Shown here piece after piece: positions 63,852 to 64,000 of a stretch of 64,000 nucleotides of DNA. Source of the DNA: Owenia fusiformis (lineage: Eukaryota > Annelida > Polychaeta > Sabellida > Oweniidae); contig CAIIXF020000005.1 of the NCBI GenBank assembly GCA_903813345.2, positions 10,669,375 through 10,733,374 on the forward strand, given 5' to 3'. The notes beneath the pieces are model-generated. The model saw nothing but the letters and a program-made list of their open reading frames with translations. It did no database searches and was not told where the DNA came from. The translations under genes and the position numbers were made by a program. Each line of letters begins with the position of its first letter. Positions within the stretch are counted from its first letter, which is position 1.

Positions 63852-64000
63852 CTGGAATCCCAAAAATATGAATTTTTTTAAACAAAATTTGGATTCAGAT
63901 TTTCGTTGAAATAATTGTTTTCAACTTAAGCCTTGGAAACTATTTAGAAAATTCCTAACAGATTCATTACATATTAAACATATTACTATTAACCTAATTG
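63852..64000. other. Start of the next upstream dynein intron
   Basis: The acceptor (GATTCCAG/TTCTGC) of the exon at 63610-63851 is followed upstream by AT-rich sequence with no exon before the window edge. Confidence 0.6.

Larger units (their letters stand above)
60784..63609. other. Dynein intron between the first two exons of the window, right part
   Basis: Contains the short MITE at 61706-61830 and the element at 62531-62778. The remainder is AT-rich with nothing recognised. Confidence 0.5.

Overview
The window looks like AT-rich nuclear DNA from an invertebrate with motile cilia, most likely a mollusc or another lophotrochozoan. This rests on spliced genes with GT-AG introns, an axonemal dynein heavy chain, a CYP2-type P450, a BTBD-type gene, a DIRS-type retrotransposon, and many short inverted-repeat elements with AAAATGGC motifs and GGAC tails. 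The phylum is inference from style and was not tested by any search.

The backbone is one very large minus-strand gene, an inner-arm axonemal dynein heavy chain. By recall it is closest to DNAH3, with DNAH7 and DNAH12 as the next candidates. It enters at the right edge with a low-complexity N-terminus (63851) and leaves at the left edge inside the second stalk coiled coil (327). I delimited 49 exons whose phases join without a break into 2,941 codons. They cover the tail, linker, AAA1 to AAA4 with their four P-loops, and the stalk with its microtubule-binding domain. AAA5, AAA6 and the C-terminus lie beyond the left edge.

Two complete genes on the opposite strand sit inside one 10.7 kb dynein intron (42053-52759). 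One is a three-exon BTB-BACK-PHR gene of 444 aa (43518-45503). The other is a five-exon, 508-aa CYP2-like cytochrome P450 (47505-51884). A second large intron (8504-20230) holds an apparently young, structurally complete DIRS element (12956-18524). It has identical 147-bp inverted termini, an internal complementary region, and open gag-like, RT/RNase H and tyrosine-recombinase frames.

Most of the rest is intronic repeat. There is a GC-rich 673-bp MITE with TTA duplications, and a mariner-like element with about 215-bp inverted ends nested in another repeat whose empty-site copy is also in the window. There is a family of about nine CAGTAAAACCTG MITEs, several TIR elements built from YY1-like motif arrays, and many minisatellites. 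One minisatellite grew from the exon 3 splice donor of the P450 gene. A 140-bp partial duplication of a dynein exon differs from its parent only at synonymous sites. Nothing here looks like a coordinated operon-like system. The novelty is in nested gene architecture and repeat biology.
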